Shown here piece after piece: positions 5,655 through 6,575 of a stretch of 6,575 nt of DNA. Every line of letters starts with the position of its first letter. Position 1 is the first letter of the stretch. Under the pieces are notes generated by a model, which saw only the letters and a program-made list of their open reading frames with translations, was not told where the DNA came from and made no database searches. The position numbers and the translations under genes are program-made. This stretch comes from CAVPGH01 sp046726955. Lineage in GTDB: Bacteria > Acidobacteriota > Vicinamibacteria > Fen-336. The stretch is from positions 1 through 6,575 of the forward strand of contig JBKPBQ010000500.1 of the NCBI GenBank assembly GCA_046726955.1, in the 5' to 3' direction.

Positions 5655-6575
5655 TCATGCCGGGCGGAGCTGCTCGAGAGGCCTTGCTCGCCGCACTCGC
5701 GCCTGCAACCGGTCCATGTACAGGTAGACGACCGGCGTCGTGAACAGCGTGAGGAGCTGGCTCACCAGGAGTCCGCCCACGATCGTGATGCCCAGGGGGC
5801 GGCGCAGCTCCGAGCCCGTGCCGCCGGCGAGGACGAGGGGAAGGGCCCCGAGGAGCGCGGCGAAGGTCGTCATGAGGATCGGGCGGAAGCGGAGCAGGCA
5901 GGCCTCGTAGATCGCGGCGGCCGGCTCCTTGCCTTCCTGGCGCTCCGCCTGGATCGCGAAGTCGATCATGAGGATCGCGTTCTTCTTGACGATGCCGATC
6001 AGGAGCAGGATGCCGATGAGCGCGATCAGGTTCAGGTCCGCCTTGAAGAGCACGAGGGCGAGGAGGGCGCCGACCCCCGCGGAGGGCAGGGTCGAGAGGA
6101 TCGTGATCGGGTGGATGTAGCTCTCGTAGAGGACGCCGAGCACGATGTAGACGACGACGAGCGCCGCGAGGATCAGCAGGGGCTGGCTGGCCAGCGAGGC
6201 CTGGAAGGCCTGGGCGGTGCCCTGGAAGCTCCCATGCACGTCGGCGGGGAGGCCGATCTCGGCCTGCGCGGCCTGGATGGCGGCCACCGCGTCGCCGAGC
6301 GAGGCCCCGGGGGCGAGGTTGAACGACAGGGTCACCGACGGGAACTGGCCCTGGTGGTTGACCGCGAGCGAGGTCGCGCGCGTCTCGTACCGTGCGAAGG
6401 CGTCGAGGGGAACGAGCCTTCCCGTCGTCGAGGCCACGTAGACGTCGCGGAGCGCGCCCGGCGACTGCTGGAACTCGGGTGACAGCTCGAGCACGACGTG
6501 GTACTGGTTGAGGCCCTTGTACATCGTGGAGACCTGCCGCTGGCCGAAGGCGTCGTTCAAGGTCTGGTCCACCGC
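5655..6575 (-). CDS. RND efflux permease, MdtB/MdtC-like, C-terminal part
   Basis: The last 306 codons of an inner-membrane proton-driven drug/solute exporter of the HAE1 RND family. Its start lies beyond the right edge; the GTG near the edge is an internal valine of VDQTLNDAFGQRQVST. The visible part covers the second periplasmic porter/docking region (about 1-125), including NHQGQFPSVTLSFNLAPG, a run typical of MdtB/MdtC/MuxB-type pumps. Five membrane segments follow (about 131-149, 156-176, 181-207, 231-250, 262-287), including GIVKKNAILMIDFA and the conserved LLRFRPILMTT. SELRRPLGITIVGGLLVSQLLTLFTTPVVYLYMDRL closes the protein, so its end is intact. Full members are about 1,030 residues and act with a periplasmic adaptor and an outer-membrane channel, which implies a two-membrane cell. 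MdtB and MdtC paralogues cannot be told apart from this piece. No downstream partner gene follows; it is the last gene of its own unit. Confidence 0.95.
   Translation of the reverse strand, partial: AVDQTLNDAFGQRQVSTMYKGLNQYHVVLELSPEFQQSPGALRDVYVASTTGRLVPLDAFARYETRATSLAVNHQGQFPSVTLSFNLAPGASLGDAVAAIQAAQAEIGLPADVHGSFQGTAQAFQASLASQPLLILAALVVVYIVLGVLYESYIHPITILSTLPSAGVGALLALVLFKADLNLIALIGILLLIGIVKKNAILMIDFAIQAERQEGKEPAAAIYEACLLRFRPILMTTFAALLGALPLVLAGGTGSELRRPLGITIVGGLLVSQLLTLFTTPVVYLYMDRLQARVRRARPLEQLRPA

Overview
This is a very GC-rich bacterial window (by eye about two thirds G+C or more, with coding third positions almost all G or C). Most of it is a housekeeping operon on the minus strand. 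The order rpmE-prfA-prmC-murA is familiar from several Gram-negative-type phyla, including deltaproteobacterial and NC10/Rokubacteria-like lineages. The base composition, an MdtB/MdtC-type RND pump and a DUF1800 relic fit a soil or subsurface lineage of that kind. No marker here fixes the taxon, so the placement is only a guess.

Layout, in transcription order from the middle leftwards (all minus strand): a sigma70-like promoter (4968-4997) and a short leader hairpin, then rpmE (ribosomal protein L31, four-cysteine zinc form), prfA (release factor 1), prmC (methylase of the RF1 GGQ glutamine), murA (first committed step of peptidoglycan synthesis), mutY (adenine glycosylase, TTG start overlapping the murA stop) and a short-spaced J-domain protein that runs off the left edge. 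Gaps are 12, 28 and 48 nt, then a 4-nt overlap, then 11 nt, so one transcript is likely. prfA and prmC form an enzyme-substrate pair. murA and mutY look translationally coupled.

On the plus strand, divergent from rpmE, is a 130-codon frame whose first ~103 codons resemble the N-terminus of DUF1800 proteins. It then loses all resemblance to the family and stops, so it is best read as a truncated pseudogene. To its right is a non-coding gap of about 190 nt with a run of hairpins, including an 83-nt imperfect palindrome. The window ends with the C-terminal third of an RND efflux permease on the minus strand, convergent with the DUF1800 relic.

I see no CRISPR array, transposase, tRNA or rRNA, and no convincing new biological system. 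The most unusual items are the DUF1800 relic, the palindrome cluster beside it, a MutY without a recognisable FSH 8-oxoG-sensing motif, and a J-domain gene whose codon use is less GC-biased than its operon neighbours.
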